From Billgrantia kenyensis (GTDB taxonomy: Bacteria > Pseudomonadota > Gammaproteobacteria > Pseudomonadales > Halomonadaceae): a DNA stretch of 64,000 nt. Shown here one piece after another: positions 44,833 through 54,604 of this stretch. A program made the translations under genes and the position numbers. The notes under the pieces were generated by a model, which saw nothing but the letters and a program-made list of their open reading frames with translations, searched no databases and had not been told where the DNA came from. The DNA lies in contig NZ_JACEFT010000018.1 of NCBI RefSeq assembly GCF_013697085.1, forward strand, positions 26,797 through 90,796. Reading direction: 5' to 3'. Positions within the stretch are counted from its first letter, which is position 1; every line of letters starts with the position of its first letter.

Positions 44833-46656
44833 ATGAAAACCAAGCAATACATGGCCGCGCAGGGCCTGGCCGCCTTCGGCCTGGCCGCACTTCCTCTGGC
44901 CGTTCAAGCCCAGACCACCACCGCCGAAGACACCGACACCGCTGCGCTCAACCCCATGGTGGTTACTGCCACCCTGGCGCCGCGTACCGCCGATGAGACG
45001 CTCTCTTCGGTGACTCTTCTCGACGAGGCCACCCTGCGCCGCCAGGACCCCACCAGCGTGACCGACCTCTTCCGCGGCCAGCCGGGGGTGGACGTGACCA
45101 CCAGCGGCAGCTTCGGCAAGAACAGCAGCGTTTACCTGCGGGGTACCGGCAACGAGTCGACGGTGCTGATGATCGACGGCATTCGCCTGCGCTCTGCCAC
45201 GGCTGGCGGTGCGGCCTGGCACTATCTCGACCCGCGTATGTTCCAGCGCGCCGAGATCGTCCGCGGCCCCAGAGGCAGCCTCTACGGCGCCGATGCAGTG
45301 GGGGGCGTAGTGCAGCTCTTCACCCACGGGGCCCAGGAGGGCGGCCCCCACCCGAGCGTGTCGGTGGGCGGCGGCTCCTTCAATACCCAGCGCTACAGCG
45401 CCACCCTCTCCGGCAGCAGCGGCGGCACCCACTACAGCTTCGCCGGCAGCCGCTTCGACACCGACGGCACCCCGGTGCGCCGCGATGGCGAGGACAAAGG
45501 CTATGACAATACCACCGGTCTGGCGCGGCTCTCCCATACCTTCGACGGCGGGGGTGAGCTGGGTGTGCTGGCGCTGCGGGCTCGTGGTAGCAACGAGTTC
45601 GATGGCGGGGAGAGCGACTTCGTCCAGCAGGTGGCCGGTGTCTATGCCGAGCTGCCGATGACTGATCGCTGGACCAGTCGCCTGACCCTCAGCGAGGCGC
45701 GTGACGAACTCGACACCTTCAATACGGCATTCCCCTCTCTCATCGAGACGCGCACCCAGACGGCCCGCTGGCAGAATACCCTGGCGTTCGGATTGCACGA
45801 GCTGGTCGCCGGCGCCGAGTACAGCGAAGACCGGGTCTCGGGGACCACGGATTTCGATGAGAGCCGCCGTGACAATACGGCCGTTTTCGCCCAGGGGCTG
45901 CTCGATTTTGCTCCCTTTGCGCTGCAGGCAGGCCTGCGCTATGACGACAACGAGGCCTATGGCGAGGAGGTCACCGGCAGCCTGGCGCTGGGCTATGACC
46001 TGGATGGCTCCCATACGCTGCGGGCCAGCTACGGTACCGCCTTCAGGGCGCCCACCTTCAATGATCTCTATTGGCCGAATTCGGGCAATCCCGACCTTGA
46101 GGCGGAGACGTCCGAGACGGTCGAAGTCGGTCTGCGTGGCAGCTATCAGTCCTGGTACTGGGACCTGGCGGCCTACCAGACCGATCTCGATGACATGATT
46201 GCCTGGGCGCCGGCCGAAGGTGGCTTCTTGGCGCCGCAGAACGTTGCCGAGGCCCGCATCCGCGGTATCGAACTCTCGGCAGGGGCGGAGATCGATGACT
46301 GGACGCTCGCGGCAGCGCTGACCTGGCTCGACCCGGAAAATCGCAGCGGCGCCAATGCGGGCAATCGCATCCAGCGCCGTGCCGGTCAGAGTGCGCGCTT
46401 CGACGTCGACCGCGAACTGGGCGACTGGTCGCTGGGCGGCTCCTGGATCCTGCAGGGCTACCGCTACGACGATGCGGCCAACGAGGATCGCATCAGCGGC
46501 TTCGGCCTGGTCAACCTGCGCGCCGGCTGGGCGTTCGCGCCCATGTGGTCGGCCCGCCTGACGGTCGAGAATGCCCTGGACAAGGAGTACGAGACCGCTC
46601 GTGACTACATCAACGCCGGCCGCGCGGCCTTCGTCAGTGTTCACTTCGGCCAGTAG
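44833..46656 (+). CDS. btuB: TonB-dependent vitamin B12 receptor BtuB
   Basis: A 607-residue outer-membrane receptor. Signal MKTKQYMAAQGLAAFGLAAL...VQA is followed by the TonB box region NPMVVTATL, the plug with SVYLRGTGNESTVLMIDGIR and VRGPRGSLYGADAVGGVVQL (about 130-180), a 22-strand barrel and a terminal Phe-Gly-Gln. Placement behind the cobalamin riboswitch and next to btuFCD fixes the substrate as a corrinoid. GCAAGGGA is the ribosome site. The end overlaps the start of btuF. Confidence 0.95.
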   Translation: MKTKQYMAAQGLAAFGLAALPLAVQAQTTTAEDTDTAALNPMVVTATLAPRTADETLSSVTLLDEATLRRQDPTSVTDLFRGQPGVDVTTSGSFGKNSSVYLRGTGNESTVLMIDGIRLRSATAGGAAWHYLDPRMFQRAEIVRGPRGSLYGADAVGGVVQLFTHGAQEGGPHPSVSVGGGSFNTQRYSATLSGSSGGTHYSFAGSRFDTDGTPVRRDGEDKGYDNTTGLARLSHTFDGGGELGVLALRARGSNEFDGGESDFVQQVAGVYAELPMTDRWTSRLTLSEARDELDTFNTAFPSLIETRTQTARWQNTLAFGLHELVAGAEYSEDRVSGTTDFDESRRDNTAVFAQGLLDFAPFALQAGLRYDDNEAYGEEVTGSLALGYDLDGSHTLRASYGTAFRAPTFNDLYWPNSGNPDLEAETSETVEVGLRGSYQSWYWDLAAYQTDLDDMIAWAPAEGGFLAPQNVAEARIRGIELSAGAEIDDWTLAAALTWLDPENRSGANAGNRIQRRAGQSARFDVDRELGDWSLGGSWILQGYRYDDAANEDRISGFGLVNLRAGWAFAPMWSARLTVENALDKEYETARDYINAGRAAFVSVHFGQ

Positions 46657-47566
46657 CAGGCGCTTCGGCGGGGCCTCGGGCCCCGCTGTCGCTGCCCTGC
46701 TGGCGCTGGCCCTGTCGGGGCCGGTAGCCGGCGAGACGCGTGCCGCTTCACCGTGTGCCATCGACGACCGCGACCGCGAGGTGTGCCTCGAGCAGCCCGC
46801 CGAGCGTATCGCCGCGCTCTCGCCCGGCGCCACCGAGCTGGTCTACGCCGCCGGGGCGGGGGAGAAGGTGGTGGCGGTGGTGGCCTACAGCGACTACCCG
46901 CCCGAGGCGCAGGAGGTCCAGTCGGTGGGCAGCCATACCCGCATGGATCTTGAGGCCCTGGTGACGCTGTCCCCCGACCTGGTGATCGGCTGGATGACCG
47001 GCAACCCGCCCGAGCAGCTCGAGACCATCGAGGCGCTGGGCATGCCGGTGTTCTACATCGAGCCGCGGGACTTCGAGGGCGTCTCCAGCGCCATCGAGCG
47101 TCTGGCGCGGCTGGCCGCTACCCGCGAGGAGGGGGAGCGTGTCGCCGCCGAGTTCCGCGACGGCATGGCGGCGCTGGCTGAGCGCTACGCCGACGCCGAG
47201 CCGGTCTCGGTCTTCTACCAGGTGTGGGACGAGCCGCTGATGACCATCAACGACGAGCACCTGATCGGCCAGGTGGTATCGATGTGCGGCGGGGTCAACG
47301 TCTTTGGCGAGCTGCCGCGACTGGTGCCGCGCATCGACGACGAGTCGGTGCTGGCCGCCGACCCGGAGGCGATCCTGGCCGGTGGCATGGGCGAGGAGAA
47401 CCGCGGCTGGCTGACCCATTGGCAGCAGTACCCCAGCATGACCGCCGTCGAACGCGACAACCTCTACTTCGTGCCGCCCTCGCTGATTCAGCGCCCCACG
47501 CCGCGGCTGCTGGAAGGCAGCCGCCTGTTCTGCGAGCAGCTCGACCATGCCCGCGGCAAGCGCTGA
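46637..47566 (+). CDS. btuF: Cobalamin-binding periplasmic protein BtuF
   Basis: A 309-residue substrate-binding protein. Start is GTG 46637 inside the end of btuB, giving a signal (FTSASSRRFGG..AALLALALSGPVAG). The mature part has RIAALSPGATELVYAAGAGE and YSDYPPEAQEVQSVGSHTRMD, the BtuF-type cobalamin clamp segments, and DLVIGWMTGNPPEQ. It delivers B12 to BtuCD. A farther in-frame ATG at 46571 would bury the signal and is rejected. btuC begins 20 bases before its stop. Confidence 0.92.
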   Translation: MFTSASSRRFGGASGPAVAALLALALSGPVAGETRAASPCAIDDRDREVCLEQPAERIAALSPGATELVYAAGAGEKVVAVVAYSDYPPEAQEVQSVGSHTRMDLEALVTLSPDLVIGWMTGNPPEQLETIEALGMPVFYIEPRDFEGVSSAIERLARLAATREEGERVAAEFRDGMAALAERYADAEPVSVFYQVWDEPLMTINDEHLIGQVVSMCGGVNVFGELPRLVPRIDDESVLAADPEAILAGGMGEENRGWLTHWQQYPSMTAVERDNLYFVPPSLIQRPTPRLLEGSRLFCEQLDHARGKR

Positions 47567-48554
47567 GGCCGGCATGGTCATGCCCCGGCGCTCGCTGTGG
47601 CCGCCGCTGGCCACGTTGGCGCTGCTGGGGCTGGCGGCGCTACTGCTGTCGGTCACGGTGGGCAGCGCCGCCGTGTCGCTAGGCGACGTATGGGCGGTCG
47701 CTCGCGGCGAGGGCAGCCCCCTGGCGCGCACCCTGATCCTCGACCTGCGGGTACCGCGCTCGCTCTCGGCCTTCGCCGTGGGCGGCCTGCTCGCCGTGGC
47801 CGGGGCATTGATGCAGGTGCTGCTGCGCAACCCCCTGGCCGACCCCTATGTGCTGGGCCTCTCCGGCGGCGCTTCGGTCGGGGCGCTGGCGGCGATGCTG
47901 GCGGGGCTGGGCGGGGCGGTGATCACCGGTTCCGCCTTCGCCGGGGCCTTTCTCTCCACGCTGCTGGTGTTCGGCCTGGCCCACGGTACCGGCAGCTGGA
48001 CCCCTTCGCGGTTGCTGCTCACCGGCGTGGTAGTGGCCGCTGGCTGGGGCGCGGTGATCACCCTGATGCTGGCGATAAGCCCCGCCGAGCGACTGCCCGG
48101 CATGCTCTACTGGCTGATGGGCGATCTCTCCTACTCGCGCTCCCCCTGGCCGCCGCTGGCGCTGCTGCTGCTCATCTGCCTGCTGCTGCTGCCGCTGGGG
48201 CGCAGCCTCAACGTCATGGCCCGAGGCCCACTTCAGGCGGCGGCCCTGGGCGTCAACGTGCGCCCACTGGAGTGGACCATCTATCTCGTCGCCAGCGTGC
48301 TCACCGCCACCGCGGTGACCACCGCCGGCAGCATCGGCTTCGTCGGCCTGGTGGTGCCGCACATGCTGCGCCTGGTACTGGGCAACGACCAGCGCCTGAT
48401 CCTGCCGGCCTGTGCCCTGGCCGGCGGCGCCCTGCTGGTGCTGGCCGACACCTTGGCGCGCACCATGATCGCCCCGGAGCAGCTGCCGGTGGGGGTGATT
48501 ACCGCGCTGCTCGGCGTGCCCACCTTCCTCTATCTGCTGTACCGGAGCCGCTGA
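47547..48554 (+). CDS. btuC: Vitamin B12 ABC transporter permease BtuC
   Basis: A 335-residue FecCD-family permease with about ten membrane helices. Family segments are LRVPRSLSAFAVGGLLAVAG (about 67-86), NPLADPYVLGLSGGASVGA and GSIGFVGLVVPHMLRLVLGN (about 258-277) which contacts the ATPase. It overlaps btuF by 20 bases and btuD by one base (TGATG), showing tight translational coupling. Confidence 0.94.
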   Translation: MPAASAEAGMVMPRRSLWPPLATLALLGLAALLLSVTVGSAAVSLGDVWAVARGEGSPLARTLILDLRVPRSLSAFAVGGLLAVAGALMQVLLRNPLADPYVLGLSGGASVGALAAMLAGLGGAVITGSAFAGAFLSTLLVFGLAHGTGSWTPSRLLLTGVVVAAGWGAVITLMLAISPAERLPGMLYWLMGDLSYSRSPWPPLALLLLICLLLLPLGRSLNVMARGPLQAAALGVNVRPLEWTIYLVASVLTATAVTTAGSIGFVGLVVPHMLRLVLGNDQRLILPACALAGGALLVLADTLARTMIAPEQLPVGVITALLGVPTFLYLLYRSR

Positions 48555-49321
48555 TGAACCGCCTCGAGACCCGCGAGCTGGTGATCGACGTGCCGGGGCG
48601 GCGCGATGGACGAGCACTCGCGCTAAGCGTCGAGCCGGGGCAGGTGTGGGGCGTCCTGGGTCCCAACGGTGCCGGCAAGACCACCCTGCTGCACACCCTG
48701 GCCGGGCTGCGTGCCGCTCGCCGTGGCCAGGTGCTGATCGACGGCAGCCCGCTGGCGGCGCTGGGCCGGCGGCAGGTGGCGCGTACCCTGGGACTGGTGT
48801 TCCAGGAGCGTCATGATGGCTTTCCCGCCACGGTGCGCGAGACCGCGCTGATTGGTCGTCATCCTTGGCTCTCGGCGTGGCAGATGGAGAGCGGCGAGGA
48901 CCTGCGCCTGGCCGAGGCGGCCCTCGAGCGCCTCGACGTCGCGCACCTGGCCGAGCGTCTGGTCAGTACGCTCTCGGGCGGCGAACGCCAGCGCCTGGCC
49001 ATCGCCACGGTGCTGACCCAGGCGCCGCATATCTGGCTCGCCGACGAGCCCACCAACCATCTCGATCTGCATCACCAGAGCGCGGTGATGGCCCTGCTCG
49101 CCGAGCAGGCCGCCGAGGGCCGGGCGGTGATGATGTGCCTGCACGATCTCAACCTGGCGGCGCGCTGGTGCGATCACCTGCTGCTGCTCTATCCCGACGG
49201 CGAGGCGTGTTGGGGGCCGGCAAGGCAGATGCTGGTGCCCGCCGCCCTGGAGCGGCTCTATGGCCAGCGTCTGGCCACCGCCGAGATCGACGGCGCCCCC
49301 GTTTTCGTACCCGTGAGGTGA
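48554..49321 (+). CDS. btuD: Vitamin B12 ABC transporter ATPase BtuD
   Basis: A 255-residue ABC ATPase. Walker A is GPNGAGKTT (about residues 37-45), the signature LSGGERQRLAIA (about 141-152) and Walker B IWLADEPTNHLD, with the switch His in CLHDLN. It powers cobalamin import through BtuC. It starts at ATG 48554 overlapping the btuC stop. The next gene, cobB, starts 1 base after the stop. Confidence 0.94.
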   Translation: MNRLETRELVIDVPGRRDGRALALSVEPGQVWGVLGPNGAGKTTLLHTLAGLRAARRGQVLIDGSPLAALGRRQVARTLGLVFQERHDGFPATVRETALIGRHPWLSAWQMESGEDLRLAEAALERLDVAHLAERLVSTLSGGERQRLAIATVLTQAPHIWLADEPTNHLDLHHQSAVMALLAEQAAEGRAVMMCLHDLNLAARWCDHLLLLYPDGEACWGPARQMLVPAALERLYGQRLATAEIDGAPVFVPVR

Positions 49322-49322
49322 T

Positions 49323-50657
49323 ATGACGACTACAACGATCCGCGGCGAGGCCCATGCCGCCCTGATCAGCGCCCCTGGCTCCGGCCAGGGCAAATCCATG
49401 GTCACCGCGGCGCTGGCGCGGCTGCACCGCAATGCCGGCCGCAAGGTGAGGGTGTTCAAGCATGGCCCCGACTACCTCGACCCCATGGTGCAGGAGGTGG
49501 CCTCGGGCCAGCCGGTCTACCAGCTGCACCCCTGGATGACCGGCGAGGAGGAGTGTCGCTGGCGCCTGGCCGAAGCCGCCGCCGAGGCCGACCTGATCCT
49601 GGTAGAGGGCTCCATGGGGCTGTTCGACGGCGACCCTTCCAGCGCCGACCTGGCCATCCTGGCCGGGCTGCCGGCGCTGCCGGTGATCGACGCCTGGGGC
49701 ATGGCCCAGACCTTCGGCGCTGTGGCCCAGGGGCTGGCCAACTACCATCCCGAGCTTGCCATCCGCGAGGTGATCGCCAACCGTGTCGGCAGCCCCGGCC
49801 ACGGCAAGCTGCTGGCCGAGAGCATGCCGGCGGGGCTGTCGCTGCTCGGCGCCATCCCCCGCCACGAGGCGATGAAGATCCCCGACCGCCACCTGGGGCT
49901 GGTACAGGCCGGCGAGCTGGCGGGGCTCGATGCCCAGCTCGACGCCGCCGCCGAGGTGCTCAAGGAGGCGGGCCTCGACCGCCTGCCGGCCAGGGTGACG
50001 CTCGAGGCCGAGGCCCCCGAGCCGCCGCCACGGCTGCTCGAGGGTGTGCGTATCGCCGTGGCCCGCGATGACGCCTTCGCCTTTCTCTATCGCGCCAATC
50101 TCGACCTGCTTCGCCAGATGGGCGCCGAGCTGCGTTTCTTCTCGCCGCTGGGCGACAGTGAGCTGCCCGGCTGCGATGCGCTGTGGCTGCCCGGCGGTTA
50201 CCCGGAGCTGCATGGCGAAAGGTTCGCCGCCAACGCCCCGATGCTCGCCGCAATACGCGACCATCACGGTGCCGGCCGGCCGATCCTGGCCGAGTGCGGC
50301 GGGCTGATGGCGTGCATGGACACCCTGGTCGACGGTGAAGAGCGCGAGCACGCCATGCTGGGGCTGATGCCCGGTACTGCCCGCATGGCCGGCAAGCTGA
50401 GCGCCCTGGGGCTGCAGAGCCTGACGACGGACGCCGGCGAGCTGCGCGGCCACACCTACCACCACTCGCTGCTGGAGACGCCGCTGGCCCCGGCCGCCCA
50501 TGCCCGCCGCCTGGCCGGCAGCCCCGCTGAGCCGGTCTTCGTGGAGGGCAAGCTGGTGGCTAGCTATTTCCACGGCTACTTCCCCTCGGCGCCGGCCCTT
50601 GCCGCTGCCATTTTCCGCGGCGAACCGCTGCTTTTCACCCAGATGAAAGAAGCCTGA
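49323..50657 (+). CDS. cobB: Cobyrinate a,c-diamide synthase (CobB/CbiA)
   Basis: A 444-residue two-domain enzyme that amidates side chains a and c using glutamine and ATP. The N-terminal P-loop domain has SAPGSGQGKSMVTAALARLH (about 12-31), and the C-terminal glutamine amidotransferase domain has LPGGYPELHGERFAAN and the catalytic Cys in AECGGLMACMDTLVDG (about 320-335). Whether the true substrate is cobyrinic or hydrogenobyrinic acid depends on genes not in the window. Confidence 0.93.
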   Translation: MTTTTIRGEAHAALISAPGSGQGKSMVTAALARLHRNAGRKVRVFKHGPDYLDPMVQEVASGQPVYQLHPWMTGEEECRWRLAEAAAEADLILVEGSMGLFDGDPSSADLAILAGLPALPVIDAWGMAQTFGAVAQGLANYHPELAIREVIANRVGSPGHGKLLAESMPAGLSLLGAIPRHEAMKIPDRHLGLVQAGELAGLDAQLDAAAEVLKEAGLDRLPARVTLEAEAPEPPPRLLEGVRIAVARDDAFAFLYRANLDLLRQMGAELRFFSPLGDSELPGCDALWLPGGYPELHGERFAANAPMLAAIRDHHGAGRPILAECGGLMACMDTLVDGEEREHAMLGLMPGTARMAGKLSALGLQSLTTDAGELRGHTYHHSLLETPLAPAAHARRLAGSPAEPVFVEGKLVASYFHGYFPSAPALAAAIFRGEPLLFTQMKEA

Positions 50658-50667
50658 GGAGACCACC

Positions 50668-51279
50668 ATGCGCGACAACGCCAAGGACCCCCAGCGCCAT
50701 GCCCAGCGCATGGCGGCCAAGCAGAAGATCATGCAGGCGCGCATCGCCGACGCGCAGAAGGAGCAGGGCCTGCTGCTGGTGCTGACCGGCCCCGGCAAGG
50801 GCAAGAGCAGCTCCGGCTTCGGCATGCTGGCCAGGGCGCTCGGCCACGGCATGAAGGTGGGCGTGGTGCAGTTCATCAAGGGCACGCGGGAGACCGGCGA
50901 GGAGGCCTTCTTTCGGCAGGTGCCGGGCGTCGAATATCACGTGATGGGCGAGGGTTTCACCTGGGATACCCAGGACCGCGAGCGCGATACCCGCGCCGCC
51001 GAGGCCGCCTGGGTGGTGGCGCGTGGGATGCTCGACGATGCGAGCTTCGATCTGGTGCTGCTCGACGAGCTCAATATCGCCCTGCGCTACGACTACCTCG
51101 ACCTCGACCGGGTGCTCGACGACCTGCAGGCGCGGCCGGACATGCAGCACGTCGTGGTCACCGGGCGCTACGCCCCCGAGCAGTTGATCGAGCTGGCCGA
51201 CACCGTCACCGAAATGAAGGTGGTCAAGCACGCCTTCAAGGAGCAGGGCGTCAAGGCGCAACGAGGAATAGAGCTTTAA
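50668..51279 (+). CDS. cobO: Cob(I)yrinic acid a,c-diamide adenosyltransferase CobO
   Basis: A 203-residue CobA/CobO-type adenosyltransferase. The P-loop is [20 protein letters not shown] (about residues 36-55), followed by [10 protein letters not shown] and [16 protein letters not shown]. It transfers the adenosyl group from ATP to the reduced cobalt. It begins 10 bases after cobB behind GAGGAG and ends 4 bases before cobQ. Confidence 0.95.
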   Translation: MRDNAKDPQRHAQRMAAKQKIMQARIADAQKEQGLLLVLTGPGKGKSSSGFGMLARALGHGMKVGVVQFIKGTRETGEEAFFRQVPGVEYHVMGEGFTWDTQDRERDTRAAEAAWVVARGMLDDASFDLVLLDELNIALRYDYLDLDRVLDDLQARPDMQHVVVTGRYAPEQLIELADTVTEMKVVKHAFKEQGVKAQRGIEL

Positions 51280-51283
51280 CCCC

Positions 51284-52735
51284 ATGGCGACACTGATGAT
51301 CCAGGGCACCACCTCGGACGCCGGCAAGAGCACGGTGGTGGCCGGGCTGTGTCGGGTGCTGGCGCGGCGCGGGGTGTCGGTGGCGCCGTTCAAGCCGCAG
51401 AACATGGCGCTCAACAGTGCGGTGACGGTGGACGGCGGCGAGATCGGCCGCTCCACCGCGCTGCAGGCGCTGGCGGCAGGCGTCGAGCCCCACAGCGACA
51501 TGAACCCGGTGCTGCTCAAGCCCGAGAGCGACCGCGGCGCCCAGGTGATCCTGCGCGGCCGGGTCCACGGCCACATGGACGCGCTCGACTATCACGCCTA
51601 CAAGCGCACCGCGCGGGAGAGCGTGCTGGCGGCGTGGCAGGCGCTGTCGGCGCGCTATGACGTGATCGTCGCCGAGGGGGCCGGCAGCCCGGCGGAGATC
51701 AACCTGCGCGAGGGCGACATCGCCAACATGGGCTTCGCCGAGATGGTCGACTGCCCGGTGGTGCTGGTGGGCGATATCGACCGCGGCGGGGTCTTTGCCC
51801 AGCTGGTCGGCACCCTGGCACTGCTCAGCGAGAGCGAGCGCTCACGTACCCGGGGCTTCATCGTCAACCGCTTTCGCGGCGACATCGCCCTGCTCGAGCC
51901 GGGGCTCGACTGGCTCACCGAGCGCACTAACAAACCGGTGTTCGGCACCCTGCCCTACCTGCAAGGGCTGTTGCTCGACGCTGAGGACAGCATCGGTCGC
52001 AGCGGCCGGGTGGAGCCGGGCGCCACGCTCAAGGTCGTGGTACCGGCGCTGCCGCGCATCAGCAATCACAACGACTTCGACCCGCTGCGCCTGCATCCAC
52101 AGGTCGAACTCACCTTCGTCGGGCCGGGCCGGGAGATCCCAGCGGCGGATCTGATCATCCTGCCCGGCAGCAAGAGTACCCGTAGTGATCTCGACTGGCT
52201 GCGCGCCCAGGGCTGGGAGGAAGCGATCCGGCGGCACCTGCGCTATGGCGGCCGGCTGCTCGGCATTTGCGGCGGTTTTCAGATGCTGGGCCGGGTGGTG
52301 CACGACTCAGAAGGCCTGGAAGGGCCGGCAGGATCGACTCCCGGTCTGGGGCTGCTCGAGTTTGAGACGCGCATGGTGGCGGGCAAGCAGCTGCGGAATG
52401 TGAGTGGGCGCTTGCTAGTCGAAGAGGTGCCGATCGCCGGGTACGAGATCCATAACGGGGTGAGCGAGGGGTCTGCCCTGGCGAGACCGCTCATCGAGCT
52501 GGAGGGCCGGCCCGACGGTGCCGTCAGCGCAGACGGCCAGGTCATGGGCACCTACCTGCATGGCCTGTTCGACCGACCCGAGGCGTGCGCTGCGCTGCTC
52601 GCTCGCTGCGGGCTCGACGCACCGGCGGCGGCAGTGGACTACCGGGAGCATCGCCAGCGGGAGCTCGACCGGCTGGCCGACTGCCTGGAAGCGAACCTCG
52701 ACATGCGCGCTATCGAGCGGATGCTCAACCGCTGA
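51284..52735 (+). CDS. cobQ: Cobyric acid synthase CobQ
   Basis: A 483-residue amidase that adds four amide groups (b, d, e, g). P-loop domain: [19 protein letters not shown] near the start and [20 protein letters not shown]; glutaminase domain: [18 protein letters not shown] and the nucleophile in [11 protein letters not shown] (about residues 325-335). It is the last gene of the riboswitch-controlled operon; the following 374 bases have no gene. Confidence 0.95.
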   Translation: MATLMIQGTTSDAGKSTVVAGLCRVLARRGVSVAPFKPQNMALNSAVTVDGGEIGRSTALQALAAGVEPHSDMNPVLLKPESDRGAQVILRGRVHGHMDALDYHAYKRTARESVLAAWQALSARYDVIVAEGAGSPAEINLREGDIANMGFAEMVDCPVVLVGDIDRGGVFAQLVGTLALLSESERSRTRGFIVNRFRGDIALLEPGLDWLTERTNKPVFGTLPYLQGLLLDAEDSIGRSGRVEPGATLKVVVPALPRISNHNDFDPLRLHPQVELTFVGPGREIPAADLIILPGSKSTRSDLDWLRAQGWEEAIRRHLRYGGRLLGICGGFQMLGRVVHDSEGLEGPAGSTPGLGLLEFETRMVAGKQLRNVSGRLLVEEVPIAGYEIHNGVSEGSALARPLIELEGRPDGAVSADGQVMGTYLHGLFDRPEACAALLARCGLDAPAAAVDYREHRQRELDRLADCLEANLDMRAIERMLNR

Positions 52736-52872
52736 TCCGGCATTGTTCTTTAGTTCAATGCACCGCAGGAGCCGCATTGTTTCTCCTCTGTTAAACAACC
52801 TGTCATCCGCAGCAGCAAGGCTTGTTGGGTCCTATTGACGTTGACGTAAACTTCCTCGAAATGATTGAAATC

Positions 52873-52994
52873 TTGTCGACAACTTCGGCCAATGGAGATG
52901 CTGGGAAAGCAAGGCAGGTCGATTTTAAGCTCGTAACCGCTTTTCCGTTTGTAATGTTGTCGACAAGTTCCGTGTTTCCTCACCTTGTCGACTC
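52873..52994 (+). promoter_or_regulatory. Repeated TTGTCGACAA operator-like sites
   Basis: The 374-base gap 52736-53109 has no gene and is A+T-rich. It carries the palindrome TTGTCGACAA twice, at 52873-52882 and 52957-52966, centred 84 bases apart (eight helical turns), and a partial copy TTGTCGACTC at 52985. Flanks make the first CTTGTCGACAAC and the second its exact reverse complement. They resemble GntR-type operators and probably control the permease gene that starts at 53110. A tandem TTGACG-TTGACG lies at 52835. Confidence 0.55.
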
Positions 52995-53109
52995 GTTCCA
53001 TGGTCGAATGTCTTGCCGTTGCGGAGACGCGTAAAACCGCCCTAGGCCAAGAACAACAACAACCGACGAAGAGGACCGCTCAACAACCAGAAATCGACGA
53101 GGAAATACC

Positions 53110-54531
53110 GTGCTGCTCAAACGCGAATATGGCCAGGAGCACCCATACTGGCCGCTGGGACCCTTCAAGGTCCGCCTGCCTTTCATCCATTTCCAATGGG
53201 CCATCCCGGAAACCATCCAGGCCATGGTGATGTTCGTCATCTCCCTGGGCATGATCCCACTGCTCGAACAGTACCTGGGCGTGCCCTATGAGGTCGGCCT
53301 GGCCTTCGTCGTGGTGTGCGGCATCGGCTTCATCCTGCCGCCGCTGCTGGGGGTGCCATTCATTGCCGGATGGATCACGCCGGCCATTCCCGTGGTCCTG
53401 CTGTTCATCGGCCAGTATGAGCCGGGACCCGAGGCGATTCGCGCCATGGTGGCACTGCAGCTGATGGTCACGGCCATTTTCCTGTTCATGGCGGTGACGC
53501 GGCTGGGCAGCAAGCTGGTCAACAACGTACCGGCCTCGATCAAGGCGGGCATTCTGCTTGGCGCGGGTATTGCCGCCATCAGCGGCGAAATCGTGGAGGG
53601 CGGGCGACTCTACAACACGCCGATTTCGCTGGGTATCGGCGGCCTGATCACCCTCTACGTGCTGTTTTCGCTCTCCTTCCGCGACCTGGCCGAGAAGTAT
53701 CGCTGGGCGCGCAATATCGTCGCCTTCGGCATGGTGCCAGGGATGCTGATCACCATGGCCATCGGCTGGGGCGTGGGGGAGTACTCGATGCCCACCGTGG
53801 AGTGGGGCTTCGCTGCGCCCGACTTCGCCGGTATCTGGGCCTATCTGCCGTTCTCCATCGGCGCGCCGCCCATCGAGCTGATGGTGGCGGCAATTCCCAC
53901 CGCGATCATTGCCTACATCATCGCCTTCGGCGACATCGTGGTGGGGCAGACCCTGCTCAAGCGCGTCGACCATCTGCGTCCCGACGAGAAGATCGAGGTC
54001 AACGTCGACCGGGTGCACCTGATCACCGGCCTGCGCAACCTGATGCACTCGCTGCTGGCCCCTTATCCGGGCCTGGCCGGGCCGCTCTTCACCGGCGGCA
54101 TGGCCACGGTGACCGAGCGCTACCGCTACGGACGCAAGGCGATGGACACCATCTACTCCGGCACCGGGGTATTCTGGATCGTCGGCTTCTTCGCCCTGTT
54201 CCTGCTGCCGCTGGTGACCTTCTTCCGCCCGGTGCTGCCCATCGCACTCTCCATCACGCTGCTGATCACCGGCTACCTGTGCATCGCGGTGGCGGTAGAG
54301 CAGATCAAGAACGCCACCGCCATGGGCGTGGCGGGCATCATGGGCGTGGTGTTGGCCACCCACGGCGCGGCCTGGGGCCTGGGCATCGGGCTGATCCTCT
54401 ATTTCCTGATCGAGCACCGTGCTCGCGGCGCTCGCGAAGCCGAGGAGCAGGAGCCCATCGCGGTGGAGGATGACATGGTGGTGGAGAGAGACGAGGAAGA
54501 CGCTGTGCACTCCCAGCCGGCGACGCGATAA
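53110..54531 (+). CDS. NCS2-type (xanthine/uracil permease-like) transporter
   Basis: A 473-residue membrane protein with about 12-14 helices. It is most like solute carrier 23 / xanthine-uracil permease family members; a typical segment is LPFSIGAPPIELMVAAIPTA and later IAFGDIVVGQTLLKRVDHL. The hydrophilic tail (last 45 residues, many acidic residues) is unusual. Start is GTG 53110 with GAGGAAA 6 bases before. The substrate is unknown; I cannot distinguish nucleobase from other ring compounds. It is a single-gene unit behind repeated operator-like sites. Confidence 0.7.
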   Translation: MLLKREYGQEHPYWPLGPFKVRLPFIHFQWAIPETIQAMVMFVISLGMIPLLEQYLGVPYEVGLAFVVVCGIGFILPPLLGVPFIAGWITPAIPVVLLFIGQYEPGPEAIRAMVALQLMVTAIFLFMAVTRLGSKLVNNVPASIKAGILLGAGIAAISGEIVEGGRLYNTPISLGIGGLITLYVLFSLSFRDLAEKYRWARNIVAFGMVPGMLITMAIGWGVGEYSMPTVEWGFAAPDFAGIWAYLPFSIGAPPIELMVAAIPTAIIAYIIAFGDIVVGQTLLKRVDHLRPDEKIEVNVDRVHLITGLRNLMHSLLAPYPGLAGPLFTGGMATVTERYRYGRKAMDTIYSGTGVFWIVGFFALFLLPLVTFFRPVLPIALSITLLITGYLCIAVAVEQIKNATAMGVAGIMGVVLATHGAAWGLGIGLILYFLIEHRARGAREAEEQEPIAVEDDMVVERDEEDAVHSQPATR

Positions 54532-54559
54532 CCCGACCTTCCTCACTTGGCCATGCTTG

Positions 54560-54588
54560 GCGGGCCGGCACTCTGGGTGTCGGCCCGC
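54560..54588. terminator. Bidirectional terminator
   Basis: GCGGGCCGGCA / TGTCGGCCCGC, eleven pairs (one G-T) around a seven-base loop, between the convergent permease and NAD synthetase genes. Confidence 0.65.
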
Positions 54589-54604
54589 TTGCGTTGCTGG
54601 CCCT

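Noticed and set aside
44770..46833. Long minus-strand open frame over btuB
   Set aside because: Antisense shadow of a well-supported receptor gene, no ribosome site and no recognisable motif.
53110..54531. Calling the permease a benzoate, xanthine or uracil transporter specifically
   Set aside because: The family fit is general and no substrate residue can be read reliably; only the NCS2-like class is reported.
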